From Cellulophaga omnivescoria (GTDB lineage: Bacteria; Bacteroidota; Bacteroidia; Flavobacteriales; Flavobacteriaceae): a stretch of 64,000 nucleotides of DNA. Under the pieces are notes generated by a model. It worked only from the letters and a program-made list of their open reading frames with translations, did not search any database and was not told where the DNA came from. The DNA lies in contig NZ_MDDP01000004.1 in assembly GCF_001999725.1 (NCBI RefSeq), positions 1-64,000 of the forward strand, in the 5' to 3' direction. The position numbers were made by a program, and so were the translations under genes. This document shows, in pieces, positions 17,446 through 26,320 of the stretch (position 1 is its first letter; the number at the start of each line of letters is the position of its first letter).

Positions 17446-17571
17446 GATAGCCTAGCAGTATTAGACACGCTAAAAAAAATGGTTACAGAATTAAACAGGG
17501 TATTTACAGAAAAGCAGCCCCATTACACAGATAGTACAACATTAGCATTACTAAATACCGCATCTTTGTAG
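17446..17571 (+). pseudogene. Possible coding remnant, about 41 codons
   Basis: The 369 bases between 17358 and 17726 hold no full gene. In one frame a stretch free of stops reads DSLAVLDTLKKMVTELNRVF and then TEKQPHYTDSTTLALLNTASL before a TAG at 17569; upstream there is a TAA. The amphipathic, protein-like composition and the strong terminator 100 bases later suggest the tail of a decayed gene. An ATG at 17479 could also make a 30-residue peptide. Not recognised. Confidence 0.25.
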
Positions 17572-17670
17572 TGTAAATAAGATTTTTGATAATAGTAGTT
17601 TTTTAGATTGATTGAGATTTAACTACTTGTAGTTGGTAGTTAAATTGGTTAGTAGTTGAGTTAGTTTTAA

Positions 17671-17704
17671 AAAACCGGTTATTTTTAAATAGCCGGTTTT
17701 TTTA
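17671..17704. terminator. Terminator-like hairpin before the Nudix regulator end
   Basis: Stem AAAACCGG / CCGGTTTT (17671-17678, 17693-17700) followed by seven T on the plus strand; it can also end the minus-strand regulator transcript. Confidence 0.75.
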
Positions 17705-17726
17705 TGTCTTCATATTTAATAGCTTG

Positions 17727-18452
17727 TTATATGCTAATTAAATAGTTCTTCTGAAACATTTTATCATAAATATCCTTACTAAACATATACAACTGTGCAG
17801 GTTTTTTAGAAACCCCAACCTGCTTTTCATCTAAAGCAATTATATATTTTTTATTAATTAGCTTTCTCCTAAAGTTTCTGTTGTCAATTTCTATACACAA
17901 AATAGACTGGTAAAGGTCTTGTACCTCATTTATAGTAAACTTATCTGGTAATAGTTTAAAAATTATAGGTTCGGATAAACACTTTTCTTTTAAATCTTCA
18001 TAAGCTTCTAAAATAATTTTTTTATGGTCAAAGCCTACATCTGGTAATTTATTTACTGGAAACCATTTAGCATCAATTTTATTAAGATCTATATCATCTG
18101 TTTTTAACAAAAAGTAATAAGCAATAGTAACCGTCCGTAAATTAAACTCTTCATTTTTTATCCATATTAGGTCTTTTTCATTCATCAATCTATCTGGATC
18201 ACCAAAAGCCTTAAATTGTTTTTTGTATTGGTTTTTTAAACCTGTTAATTCTTCTAAAACTCTAGTGGCTGTTTGGTCTAATGTTTCTTCTTCGTATTTA
18301 TGATATCCTGTTAATACATAATCATTTACAAGTACTTTATTGTTTTTTTCTAAATACCTTTTAATAAGCAAAACATTTAAAGATTTGGTAACGGTATCAA
18401 AACCAAAAACAACACAATCTACAGATATATTTAATATTTTTTTCTGTCCCAT
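17727..18452 (-). CDS. Nudix-domain transcriptional regulator (NrtR/AraR-like)
   Basis: 241 residues from the ATG at 18452. Residues about 5-145 are a Nudix fold (SVDCVVFGFD, LLIKRYLEKNN, YVLTGYHKYEEETLDQTATRVLEELTGL). The Nudix box is degenerate: the REUxEE core reads TRVLEEL with one extra residue, so hydrolysis is unlikely and ligand sensing is expected. The C-terminus (FTINEVQDLYQSILCIEIDNRNFRRKLINKKYI) is the winged helix typical of this regulator family, in which Bacteroidota members control sugar catabolism. Divergent from the mannitol operon, with two 17-bp palindromes between; it most likely represses that operon in the absence of a sugar intermediate. Confidence 0.85.
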   Translation of the reverse strand: MGQKKILNISVDCVVFGFDTVTKSLNVLLIKRYLEKNNKVLVNDYVLTGYHKYEEETLDQTATRVLEELTGLKNQYKKQFKAFGDPDRLMNEKDLIWIKNEEFNLRTVTIAYYFLLKTDDIDLNKIDAKWFPVNKLPDVGFDHKKIILEAYEDLKEKCLSEPIIFKLLPDKFTINEVQDLYQSILCIEIDNRNFRRKLINKKYIIALDEKQVGVSKKPAQLYMFSKDIYDKMFQKNYLISI

Positions 18453-18515
18453 AGTATAAATCAATCTAAAGAATATAGATAATAGTTAGGCTAATATAAG
18501 TATTTTTTATAATTA

Positions 18516-18532
18516 AACGTAATAATTACGTT
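18516..18532. promoter_or_regulatory. Nudix regulator operator, distal copy
   Basis: AACGTAATAATTACGTT, a 17-bp palindrome with arms AACGT/ACGTT and a seven-base centre. It lies 64 bases upstream of the regulator start and may serve autoregulation. Confidence 0.65.
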
Positions 18533-18649
18533 ATTGTAATTTTCCTTAAAATTTGATGATATGATAAAAATAGGGTAAAATATTACATATAAGTGTTAAA
18601 TTATTATATTTTAAATACTAATAATTAGGTTTTTAAGTTATTTATTATT

Positions 18650-18684
18650 TACATTTGAAAAATAAACGTAAAAATGACGTTTAT
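18650..18684 (+). promoter_or_regulatory. Mannitol operon promoter with proximal operator
   Basis: A -7 box TACATTTG (18650-18657) is followed at 18662-18684 by the palindrome AACGTAAAAATGACGTT extended on both sides by ATA/TAT. Arms and spacing equal those of the copy at 18516. The operator covers the expected transcription start, a repressor position. First gene starts at 18714. Confidence 0.7.
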
Positions 18685-18713
18685 AATTTATTGTAGTTTA
18701 TATATTATCAATT

Positions 18714-19544
18714 ATGAAAAATAATACGCAATTCTCCTTAAAAAACAGTATTTTCTGTTTTATTATAATTTTTGTATTTGTACTACATACAGGACAGGCA
18801 CAAAATGATACTTTAGTTAACTACAAACCATTTAATGTAAGTGCACATGTTAAAAATATGCACATATGGCACGGTTTTGTAGTTCATTCTGGAGCTGTAT
18901 TGGCTACAAGTTTGGAATTTAATTCAAAAAACCAAAAATTTACTTTTGGGTTTTGGGGTGGAGGTAGTTTTGCTACTACAGATGTTACAAATAAAATTAC
19001 TGGTGATAATGTAAGTGCCTATTACAAGGAGTTGTCTATTTATACTAAGTATCGTTTTTCGGACAAATTTTTTATTGAAGCCGTAACACACAATAACTAC
19101 ACAGGAGTAGAAGAAAGAGGAGACAAATTAAACTATTGGAGTTATGATAAAACTCAAGGATATAATTTTGTGGACCTTAACTTTGGTTATAATGTTACAC
19201 CAAACACATTACTATACTTAGCAACAATTATAAATGGAGGTTCTGGAGATTATGAAGTTTTAAATGATGGAAGTTTACAAGAGTCATGGACACATTATTT
19301 TGAAATTAACAGTAAAATTTGGCAAGATAAAAACTCTAGTTTATCAGTATTTGCAGGAGGAGCTTGGTCTTTTATAACTGATAAAACTTTTTATACAGAA
19401 AGTAACGGTAACATTATTAATGTTGGTGCTGCATACAATAAAAATATAGATATAAGTGGATATAAATTACCTGTAGATGTAACTTTAATGTGGAATCCTG
19501 AAGCAGAAAAGGCTGTTTTACAGTTAGATATTACCTTATTTTAA
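18714..19544 (+). CDS. Outer-membrane beta-barrel protein of the mannitol operon
   Basis: 276 residues with signal peptide (cleavage near GQAQ, residue 30). The rest alternates aromatic and polar residues as in amphipathic strands (KFTFGFWGGGSFATT, YYKELSIYTKYRFSDKFFIEAVTHNNY, NFVDLNFGYNVTPNTLLYLATI, DVTLMWNPEAEKAVLQLDITLF) and ends with Phe, the usual last residue of outer-membrane barrels. First gene of the operon, 21 bases before the binding-protein gene, so it may be the entry pore that replaces a SusC/D pair. Exact family not recognised. Confidence 0.7.
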   Translation: MKNNTQFSLKNSIFCFIIIFVFVLHTGQAQNDTLVNYKPFNVSAHVKNMHIWHGFVVHSGAVLATSLEFNSKNQKFTFGFWGGGSFATTDVTNKITGDNVSAYYKELSIYTKYRFSDKFFIEAVTHNNYTGVEERGDKLNYWSYDKTQGYNFVDLNFGYNVTPNTLLYLATIINGGSGDYEVLNDGSLQESWTHYFEINSKIWQDKNSSLSVFAGGAWSFITDKTFYTESNGNIINVGAAYNKNIDISGYKLPVDVTLMWNPEAEKAVLQLDITLF

Positions 19545-19565
19545 TAACAACTAAAAACTTAAACT

Positions 19566-20630
19566 ATGAAAACTAAGAAATTAAAAGTAGTATTAAAAAG
19601 ATTTAGGATACCACTTTTGGTATTTACTTTACTTTTAAATATGGTTGGTTGTGCAGAGGAAATTAAAACAACCAAATCATCTAATGGAAGTGAAGAAGAA
19701 ACCGGAGAAATATTTAAAAGTGATATTAATTTAACCGGCAAAAAAGTGGGGTATTGTACACCATCTTTAAACGCACCATATTACCAAGCTTTATTACAAA
19801 GCATAAAATCTACCGTAGAAAAAAACGGAATGGAGTTTATTTCTGCAGATGGGCAAGATGATATAAATAAGCAAGTAGCTGCTGTAGAAGACTTAATTAC
19901 TAAGGGTGTAGATGTTTTACTTTTAAACCCTAAAGATCCAGATGCTTTAGTTGGTGTTACTAAAATGGCAAAAAAAGCAGGTATACCTGTGTTTATTATA
20001 GATAGTTCTATAAGTCCGGCTGCAGAATACGTTACAACTATACAGTCTAACAACTTAGCTAATGGCGAATTGGCCGGAGAATGGTTGGTTAAAAAAATGG
20101 GAAAAACTAAAATGAATATTGCCCTACTAAGCGGTAATGCTGGTAATCCTGTTGGTAAAAAACGTAAACAAGGTTTATTACAGGGTATAACAGAAGAGCA
20201 ACTAAGAACCCAAGGAAAAATAGATTTAAATGTAAAAACTCAAGCTTATACAGATTGGTCTTATGCAGGAGGTTTAAAAGCTATGGAAGATATTCTAGTG
20301 GCTCACCCAGATATTAATGTAGTTATTACAGAGTCTGATGTTTGTGTACTTGGAGCCATAAAAGCTATTGCACAAGCGGGTAAAACGGATGATATTTTAA
20401 TAGTTGCCGGTGCAGATGGGCAAAAAGAAGCTATTAAATATATTATGGATACAGATTTTTATGGCTGTACAGCTATGAATAGTCCTGTGCAAATTGGTAT
20501 TAACTCTGTAAAATATGCTATAGAGTATTTAAATGGAAAAAGAGATTTTGATAAAACATCTTTTACAGCTCCATTACTTATTACCAAAGAAAATGCCTCT
20601 AAATACTACAATCCTAAAGCATTATTTTAG
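19566..20630 (+). CDS. RbsB-type sugar/polyol-binding lipoprotein
   Basis: 354 residues. Lipobox NMVGC (C29) replaces the soluble signal peptide of Gram-negative RbsB. Type I periplasmic-binding fold: GKKVGYCTPSLNAPYYQALLQSIK, DGQDDINKQVAAVEDLITKGVDVLLLNPKDPDAL, IPVFIIDSSI, NVVITESDVCVLGAIKAIAQAG. Delivers the substrate to the permease at 22174. Mannitol is inferred from the enzymes downstream. Confidence 0.88.
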   Translation: MKTKKLKVVLKRFRIPLLVFTLLLNMVGCAEEIKTTKSSNGSEEETGEIFKSDINLTGKKVGYCTPSLNAPYYQALLQSIKSTVEKNGMEFISADGQDDINKQVAAVEDLITKGVDVLLLNPKDPDALVGVTKMAKKAGIPVFIIDSSISPAAEYVTTIQSNNLANGELAGEWLVKKMGKTKMNIALLSGNAGNPVGKKRKQGLLQGITEEQLRTQGKIDLNVKTQAYTDWSYAGGLKAMEDILVAHPDINVVITESDVCVLGAIKAIAQAGKTDDILIVAGADGQKEAIKYIMDTDFYGCTAMNSPVQIGINSVKYAIEYLNGKRDFDKTSFTAPLLITKENASKYYNPKALF

Positions 20631-20631
20631 T

Positions 20632-22155
20632 ATGAAAAAGTCTGACAATGAGTACCGCTTAGTAATGTCCGGAATCTCTAAAAGTTTTGGTAATGTTTCT
20701 GTATTAAAAGATGTAAACCTAAAAGTAAAACACGGAGAAATTCATGCGTTATTAGGAGAAAACGGAGCAGGAAAATCTACCTTAATAAAAATACTAAGTG
20801 GTGTACACCAAAAAGATACAGGAAAAGTAGTTTTAGATGGTAATGAAATTGCACCAAAAAACACACATGACGGTCAGGTTTTAGGAATAAACGTAGTATA
20901 CCAAGAACTTTCTTTGGTACAGGATTTATCTGTTGCAGAAAACATTTACTTACATAAACTGGGTGCCACCAAATTTTGGATGAACTGGAAAGAGTTAACC
21001 AATAACGCTCAAGAACTTATAGACTCTTTGGGTTTTGAAATTGATGCTTCGGCAAGAGTAAGAGACTTAAGTATAGTGCAAAAACAAGTAGTAGAAATAG
21101 CCAAAGCAATATCTGAAGATACTAAAGTTTTAGTATTAGATGAGCCAACAACTGTTTTTGATCCTACAGATATAAAAAAGTTATTTAATAATTTATTTAA
21201 ACTAAAAGAAAAAGGAATTTCTCTAATATACATTTCTCACCATTTAGATGAAATATTTAAAATAGCAGACACAATTACCGTACTAAGAGACGGTGTAGAT
21301 ACGGGTACTTTGGTTGCAGCAGATACAGACAAAGACAGTGTAATACATTTAATGATAGGGCGAGAGCTAAAAGATTTATATCCTAAAAAGGATAGTAAAA
21401 TAGGTGAAGAACCTGTTTTTGAAGTAAAAAACTTAACCGCAAAAGATACTATGGTTAACAACGTATCTTTTAGTGTTAAACCTGGAGAAATACTAGGTAT
21501 TGCAGGTTTGGGAGGTAGTGGAAGAACAGAAACAGCCAAACTAATTTTTGGTGCAGACAAAAAAAAATCTGGTACTTTAATCTTAAACGGAAAAAAAATT
21601 GAAACAAATTCTCCTGTAGATGCTGCTGCGCACCAAATAGGCTTTGTATCTGAAGATAGAAAAGAAGAAGGTGTCTTTTTACCGCTATCAATAAGGCGAA
21701 ATATAAGTGTAACCAATTTTAAATCTATCTCTAGTAAATTAGGTTTTATAAATATAGATAGTGAATATAAAAAGGTATTGGGTTTAATTGATAAATTAAA
21801 TATAAAAACACCAAACTCCGAGGTTAATGTAAAAAACCTAAGTGGGGGCAATCAGCAAAAAGTAGCACTAGCAAAATGGTTAAGTATAGATAGTAAAGTA
21901 ATTTTTATAGATGAACCAACAAGAGGTGTAGATGTTGGTGCTAAAATTGAAATTTATAAGCTAATAAATGAAGTAGCTAAAAAAGGAGTAGGTGTAGTTG
22001 TTATATCTTCAGATATGCCTGAGATTATGGGAATATCAGACCGTATTTTGGTAATGCACCAGGGTACTATTTATGGCGAACTACAAAAGCATCAATTTTC
22101 TGAAGAAAACATATTGCGCTACGCTATAGGAGAACCATTAAAACAAACTAATTAA
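20632..22155 (+). CDS. Sugar ABC transporter ATPase, RbsA/MglA type
   Basis: 507 residues; the ATG at 20632 follows the previous stop by one base. Two fused ATPase domains: the first with GENGAGKST, VVYQELSLVQDLSV, LSIVQKQ and VLDEPTT; the second with the degenerate Walker A GLGGSGRTE normal for this family, LSGGNQQK and FIDEPTRGVDVGAK. Energises import through the permease that follows 18 bases later. Confidence 0.93.
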   Translation: MKKSDNEYRLVMSGISKSFGNVSVLKDVNLKVKHGEIHALLGENGAGKSTLIKILSGVHQKDTGKVVLDGNEIAPKNTHDGQVLGINVVYQELSLVQDLSVAENIYLHKLGATKFWMNWKELTNNAQELIDSLGFEIDASARVRDLSIVQKQVVEIAKAISEDTKVLVLDEPTTVFDPTDIKKLFNNLFKLKEKGISLIYISHHLDEIFKIADTITVLRDGVDTGTLVAADTDKDSVIHLMIGRELKDLYPKKDSKIGEEPVFEVKNLTAKDTMVNNVSFSVKPGEILGIAGLGGSGRTETAKLIFGADKKKSGTLILNGKKIETNSPVDAAAHQIGFVSEDRKEEGVFLPLSIRRNISVTNFKSISSKLGFINIDSEYKKVLGLIDKLNIKTPNSEVNVKNLSGGNQQKVALAKWLSIDSKVIFIDEPTRGVDVGAKIEIYKLINEVAKKGVGVVVISSDMPEIMGISDRILVMHQGTIYGELQKHQFSEENILRYAIGEPLKQTN

Positions 22156-22173
22156 TAATATAAAACCAACATT

Positions 22174-23142
22174 ATGGCTATCACATTAAAAGAACAATTA
22201 AGCAGCCCAGGTGGTGTTCTTAAGTTTTTAGTAAAATATAATACAGTATTCATTTTTTTATTATTGGTGTTATTTTCTGCACTAATTTCAGATGTATTTT
22301 TTACATCAGTAAACTTATCTAACTTATTAAAACAAGTATCTGGTATAGGAATTATAAGTATTGGTATGCTTATAGTAATTTTAACAGGTGGTATAGACCT
22401 TTCTGTAGGCTCTATGGTTGCCCTATTGGCAGTTACTTTTGCCATATTGGTAAACATATTTGCTCTTCCATTAGCAATTTTAATGACACTTGCTATAGGT
22501 TTTGGATTAGGTAGCATATCTGGCTATTTAGTTGCTTATCAAAAAATGGCACCCTTTGTAGCTACCTTAGCTTTAATGACCATTGCTCGTGGGTTAGGCT
22601 TTATATACTCTAAAGGTTCTCCGGTAACCTTTAAAACTTACGGCGGTTTGTATATGTCTAATTTTGCAAACAATTCTACTTTGGGTATACCTAATATTGC
22701 AATCGTCTTTTTTATTATAGTTGCTATTGCAATGGTTATGCTTAGGTATAATGTTTTTGGAAGATTAATTATTGCTATTGGTAGCAATGAAGAGGCATCA
22801 AGACTGTCTGGTATTAAAGTAAATAAATATAAATTTTTGGTATACGCAATTTCAGGAGCATTGGCTGCAACAGCAGCAATTATAGTGGCTTCTAGAACAA
22901 ATTTAGGTTCCCCAAATATGGGAATGTCTTGGGAGTTAGATGCTATAGCTGCTGTGGTTATTGGTGGTGCTAGTTTAAATGGAGGTAAAGGAACAGCTAT
23001 TAATACATTAATGGGTGTATTAATTTTGGGACTTATAAGTAATATTTTAAACTTACTTAATGTACCATCTTACCCACAACAAGTAGTTAAAGGAGGCATA
23101 ATCATATTTGCAGTATTGTTACAGAGGTTTGAGCGAAAATAA
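22174..23142 (+). CDS. Sugar ABC transporter permease, RbsC type
   Basis: 322 residues, 8-10 membrane segments. Family signature stretches: ILTGGIDLSVGSMVALLAVTFAIL, GYLVAYQKMAPFVATLALMTIARG, GSNEEASRLSGIKVNKYKFLVYAISG, ELDAIAAVVIGGASLNGGKGT. Forms a homodimeric inner-membrane channel with the ATPase at 20632. Confidence 0.93.
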   Translation: MAITLKEQLSSPGGVLKFLVKYNTVFIFLLLVLFSALISDVFFTSVNLSNLLKQVSGIGIISIGMLIVILTGGIDLSVGSMVALLAVTFAILVNIFALPLAILMTLAIGFGLGSISGYLVAYQKMAPFVATLALMTIARGLGFIYSKGSPVTFKTYGGLYMSNFANNSTLGIPNIAIVFFIIVAIAMVMLRYNVFGRLIIAIGSNEEASRLSGIKVNKYKFLVYAISGALAATAAIIVASRTNLGSPNMGMSWELDAIAAVVIGGASLNGGKGTAINTLMGVLILGLISNILNLLNVPSYPQQVVKGGIIIFAVLLQRFERK

Positions 23143-23152
23143 AAAAATCATT

Positions 23153-24649
23153 ATGGAAAATATAAAATTAAACAACAGTAATCTTTCTAAAATATCAGAA
23201 AGAGTTTTGGTTCCTAATTATGATAGAAATGACATAAAAACAGGAATTGTACACGTAGGTATTGGAGGTTTTCATAGAGCTCACCAAGCTTTGTATACAG
23301 ATTTGTTACTACAAAATAACAACAATAAAGATTGGGGAATTTGTGGTGTTGCATTGTTAGATTTTGATACTAAAATTTACAATACATTAAAAGAACAAGA
23401 TGGTTTGTATACACTAATTGTTAAAGAGTTAGATGGGACACATACAAAACAAGTTATTGGCTCTATTGTAGACTATTTATTTGCACCAGAAGATCCTACA
23501 AAAGTGATTGAAAAAATGGCGCATTCTGATGTAAAAATTATAACACTTACCATTACGGAAGGTGGTTATAATTATAACGAAGTGACAAAGGATTTTAATT
23601 TTGAAAATCCGCTTATAGAACACGATTTAAATAACCCACAATCTCCAAAAACAATTTATGGCTACTTAACACAAGCTTTAAAATTAAGAAAAGAAAGAGG
23701 TTTAAAAGGATGTACTATACAATCTTGCGATAACATACAAGAAAACGGACATATGATTAAAAATATGCTGTTAAGTTATGTAAAACAAGCGCAACCCAAC
23801 TTAGTAAATTGGATTAAAAAAAATGTATCCTTTCCAAATGCAATGGTAGACCGCATTACACCTTCAACAACTCAGGATGATATAGATAATTTAAAAAAGT
23901 CATCAGGTATAAATGATGCTTGGCCTGTAGTTTGTGAGCCTTTTAAGCAATGGGTTATAGAAGACAATTTTATACAAGGAAGACCTGCTTGGGAAAATGT
24001 AGGTGCTCAATTTGTTACAGATGTTGTTCCTTATGAAAAAATGAAATTAAGTTTACTAAACGCTGGTCATTCTGTATTAGGGATATTAGGAGCTTTAATT
24101 GGTTATAAAACCATAGACCAGGCTGTGAACAATAAAAACATAAGTACTTTTTTACATTTATATATAAATGTAGAGGTAACACCTACATTAGGAAATTTAG
24201 AAGGCTTAGATTTAGATTTATATAAAAAAACACTGCTAGAAAGGTTTGGAAATCCTAATATTAAAGATCAAATAGAGCGTATTTGCTCGGAGAGTTCTTC
24301 AAAAATTCCAATATTTATTTTGCCAATAGTAAAAACAAATTTAAAAAGCAATGGCTCTGTAAATTTAGCTGCGTTTGTTATTGCTGCTTGGGCAATTTAC
24401 AGTCTAGGAAAAAATGAAAAAGGAGAAACTTTAATTATAAAAGATGCTAATAAATTATTATTAGATGTTAAAGCAAATATAGCTTCTAAAAAACCAGCAG
24501 CATTTTTAGAATTAGATACTGTTTTTGGAAACCTAAAAAATTCTGACATATTTAAAGAGGCATACCTTAAAGCATACAATAACATTACTAATAATGGAGT
24601 AGAAAAATGTTTGGAAGAAATAAATAGTAATAGTTTAAGTCATATATAA
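23153..24649 (+). CDS. Mannitol 2-dehydrogenase (polyol long-chain dehydrogenase)
   Basis: 498 residues from the ATG at 23153 (an in-frame GTG/TTG further up overlaps the permease). N-terminal Rossmann domain with VHVGIGGFHRAHQALYTDLL; mid-protein TITEGGYNYN, NAMVDRITP and CEPFKQWVIEDNF; helical domain with KLSLLNAGHSVLGILGALIGY, carrying the catalytic Lys/Asn/His set of polyol-specific long-chain dehydrogenases. It should oxidise D-mannitol to fructose with NAD+. Arabinitol or fructuronate as substrates are possible, but the adjacent fructokinase favours mannitol, the main photosynthate of brown algae. A mannitol system with such a dehydrogenase and fructokinase is known from Zobellia. Confidence 0.88.
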   Translation: MENIKLNNSNLSKISERVLVPNYDRNDIKTGIVHVGIGGFHRAHQALYTDLLLQNNNNKDWGICGVALLDFDTKIYNTLKEQDGLYTLIVKELDGTHTKQVIGSIVDYLFAPEDPTKVIEKMAHSDVKIITLTITEGGYNYNEVTKDFNFENPLIEHDLNNPQSPKTIYGYLTQALKLRKERGLKGCTIQSCDNIQENGHMIKNMLLSYVKQAQPNLVNWIKKNVSFPNAMVDRITPSTTQDDIDNLKKSSGINDAWPVVCEPFKQWVIEDNFIQGRPAWENVGAQFVTDVVPYEKMKLSLLNAGHSVLGILGALIGYKTIDQAVNNKNISTFLHLYINVEVTPTLGNLEGLDLDLYKKTLLERFGNPNIKDQIERICSESSSKIPIFILPIVKTNLKSNGSVNLAAFVIAAWAIYSLGKNEKGETLIIKDANKLLLDVKANIASKKPAAFLELDTVFGNLKNSDIFKEAYLKAYNNITNNGVEKCLEEINSNSLSHI

Positions 24650-25534
24650 ATGAAAAAAATTGTATGTTTTGGAGAAGTCCTTTGGGATATTTTTCCTACT
24701 CATAAAAAAATTGGTGGCGCGCCTTTAAATGTAGCATTAAGATTAAAATCGTTAAATAATACTGTTGCAATTATTAGTAAAATTGGTGATGATGAAAACG
24801 GTGAATTAATCAAAAAATATATTGATGAACAAGGTGTAAATACCAAAAACCTTCAGGTAGATGATGTTTTGCAGACAGGAGAAGTAAAGGTTATGCTTAA
24901 CTCTAAAGGTTCCGCTACATATGACATACAGTTTCCTAGAGCTTGGGATAGTATAACAGTAACAACCAATACAAAGGAAATTGTTAAAAGTTCTGATGCT
25001 TTTATATATGGGAGCTTAGTTGCTAGAGATACAACTTCTAGAGATACATTGTATAGCTTATTAAAGTTGGCCAAGTTTAAAATTTTTGATGTAAACTTAA
25101 GAAGTCCTTATTATACAATTGAAGTTTTAAATTATTTAATGAAAGAGGCTAATTTTATTAAATTTAATGACGATGAAATTTTTGAAATAGGAAAAGCATT
25201 AAACTCCAAAACAAATTCACTAGAACAAAATATAAAGTTTATTGCGGAGCTAACCCAAACAAAATCTATATGTGTAACAAAAGGTCGTCACGGAGCTATT
25301 TTATATTACAATAATATATTTTATTACAATAGTGGTTACCAAATAGAGGTTGTAGATACTGTAGGTGCAGGAGATTCTTTTTTAGCTACGCTAATTAATA
25401 AATTATTAAAAGAACGTAACCCACAAAATGCAATAGATTGTGCTTGTGCGGTTGGAGCGTTGGTTGCGGGTAGTGAAGGAGCAAATCCTAAAATTGATCT
25501 TGAAGATATTAAAAAGTTTATAAACCCTTACTAA
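24650..25534 (+). CDS. Fructokinase, PfkB family
   Basis: 294 residues; the ATG is directly behind the previous stop codon. PfkB fold: GEVLWDIFPTHKKIGGAPLNVALRLKSLN at the start, FDVNLRSPYY, and the second signature VDTVGAGDSFLATLI with the catalytic Asp of GAGD. It phosphorylates the fructose made by the preceding enzyme to fructose 6-phosphate. Confidence 0.9.
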   Translation: MKKIVCFGEVLWDIFPTHKKIGGAPLNVALRLKSLNNTVAIISKIGDDENGELIKKYIDEQGVNTKNLQVDDVLQTGEVKVMLNSKGSATYDIQFPRAWDSITVTTNTKEIVKSSDAFIYGSLVARDTTSRDTLYSLLKLAKFKIFDVNLRSPYYTIEVLNYLMKEANFIKFNDDEIFEIGKALNSKTNSLEQNIKFIAELTQTKSICVTKGRHGAILYYNNIFYYNSGYQIEVVDTVGAGDSFLATLINKLLKERNPQNAIDCACAVGALVAGSEGANPKIDLEDIKKFINPY

Positions 25535-25558
25535 TAGTACACCTATTAACTAATTATT

Positions 25559-25599
25559 AAAAAGAGGCTTTGTGTAGATACAGAGTCTCTTTTTTTTTT
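25559..25599 (+). terminator. Terminator of the mannitol operon
   Basis: Imperfect stem AAAAAGAG...CT.TGT / ACA.AG..CTCTTTTT around 25559-25592 with a loop GTAGAT and ten T. It closes the six-gene operon. Confidence 0.85.
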
Positions 25600-25611
25600 T
25601 CGTTTTTTTAT

Positions 25612-25664
25612 AATTAGTACATATATACTATTTTTATTTATAAATTAGTATATGTTTACTAATT
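25612..25664 (+). promoter_or_regulatory. Twin operators of the TetR gene
   Basis: Two inverted repeats with identical layout: AATTAGTA-N6-TACTATTT (25612-25633) and AATTAGTA-N6-TACTAATT (25643-25664), 31 bp apart. They lie directly before the TetR start at 25684, so autoregulation is likely. Confidence 0.6.
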
Positions 25665-25683
25665 GTAATTTACCTATTTGCTT

Positions 25684-26310
25684 ATGAAAAATAAAATTAA
25701 GAGTAAAGCAATTACTTTATTTAATGCCCATGGTATTGCAAACGTATCTATGAAGCAAGTTGCAGATAGTTTAAAAATGAGTGCGGGTAATTTAGGTTAC
25801 CATTATAAAAATAAAGCTGCATTATTAGCTGTTATTTATGCAGATATGTACGAAGAAACTTTAGATTATATTCTTCCTGAAAACACCTACATTACGTTAT
25901 TTCATTTTGAAGAAATGATGCTTAAGTTTGATGATTTACAAAAACGTTACTGTTTCTTTTTTAATGATTTAGTACATATTATTAAAACCTATCCAGCAAT
26001 TGCCAAAGAGTATGAAGCCTCTAACCTAGTTAGATTTAAAGACGCCAGAAAATTAATAAATTATTATATAGAAACTGAACGATTAGTGCCTGAGAATGAT
26101 TTTGTAGACTATAACAAAACTATTTACACCATTTGGATGACTAGCACATTTTGGCAATCTCAAAAATTAGCAATACACACAGCTAGTTACACAACTAATA
26201 AATGCGGGGCTATAGAAATGCTGTGGAGTATTTTATTGCCATACCTAACAGCAAAAGGCTTAGAAGAATACCAGCAGCTTAGAAAATTTGTAAAATTACC
26301 AACCAACTAA
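25684..26310 (+). CDS. TetR/AcrR family regulator
   Basis: 208 residues from the ATG at 25684 (a TTG six bases earlier is rejected). N-terminal HTH: IKSKAITLFNAHGIANVSMKQVADSLKMSAGNLGYHYKNKAALLAVIYADM. The C-terminal ligand domain is aromatic-rich and not assigned. The Mpo1-like gene follows after 10 bases and is the probable target together with the regulator itself. Confidence 0.88.
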   Translation: MKNKIKSKAITLFNAHGIANVSMKQVADSLKMSAGNLGYHYKNKAALLAVIYADMYEETLDYILPENTYITLFHFEEMMLKFDDLQKRYCFFFNDLVHIIKTYPAIAKEYEASNLVRFKDARKLINYYIETERLVPENDFVDYNKTIYTIWMTSTFWQSQKLAIHTASYTTNKCGAIEMLWSILLPYLTAKGLEEYQQLRKFVKLPTN

Positions 26311-26320
26311 ATATACAACT

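Noticed and set aside
20632-22155. Degenerate second Walker A in the RbsA-type ATPase as an anomaly
   Set aside because: GLGGSGRTE-type second sites are normal for this family.
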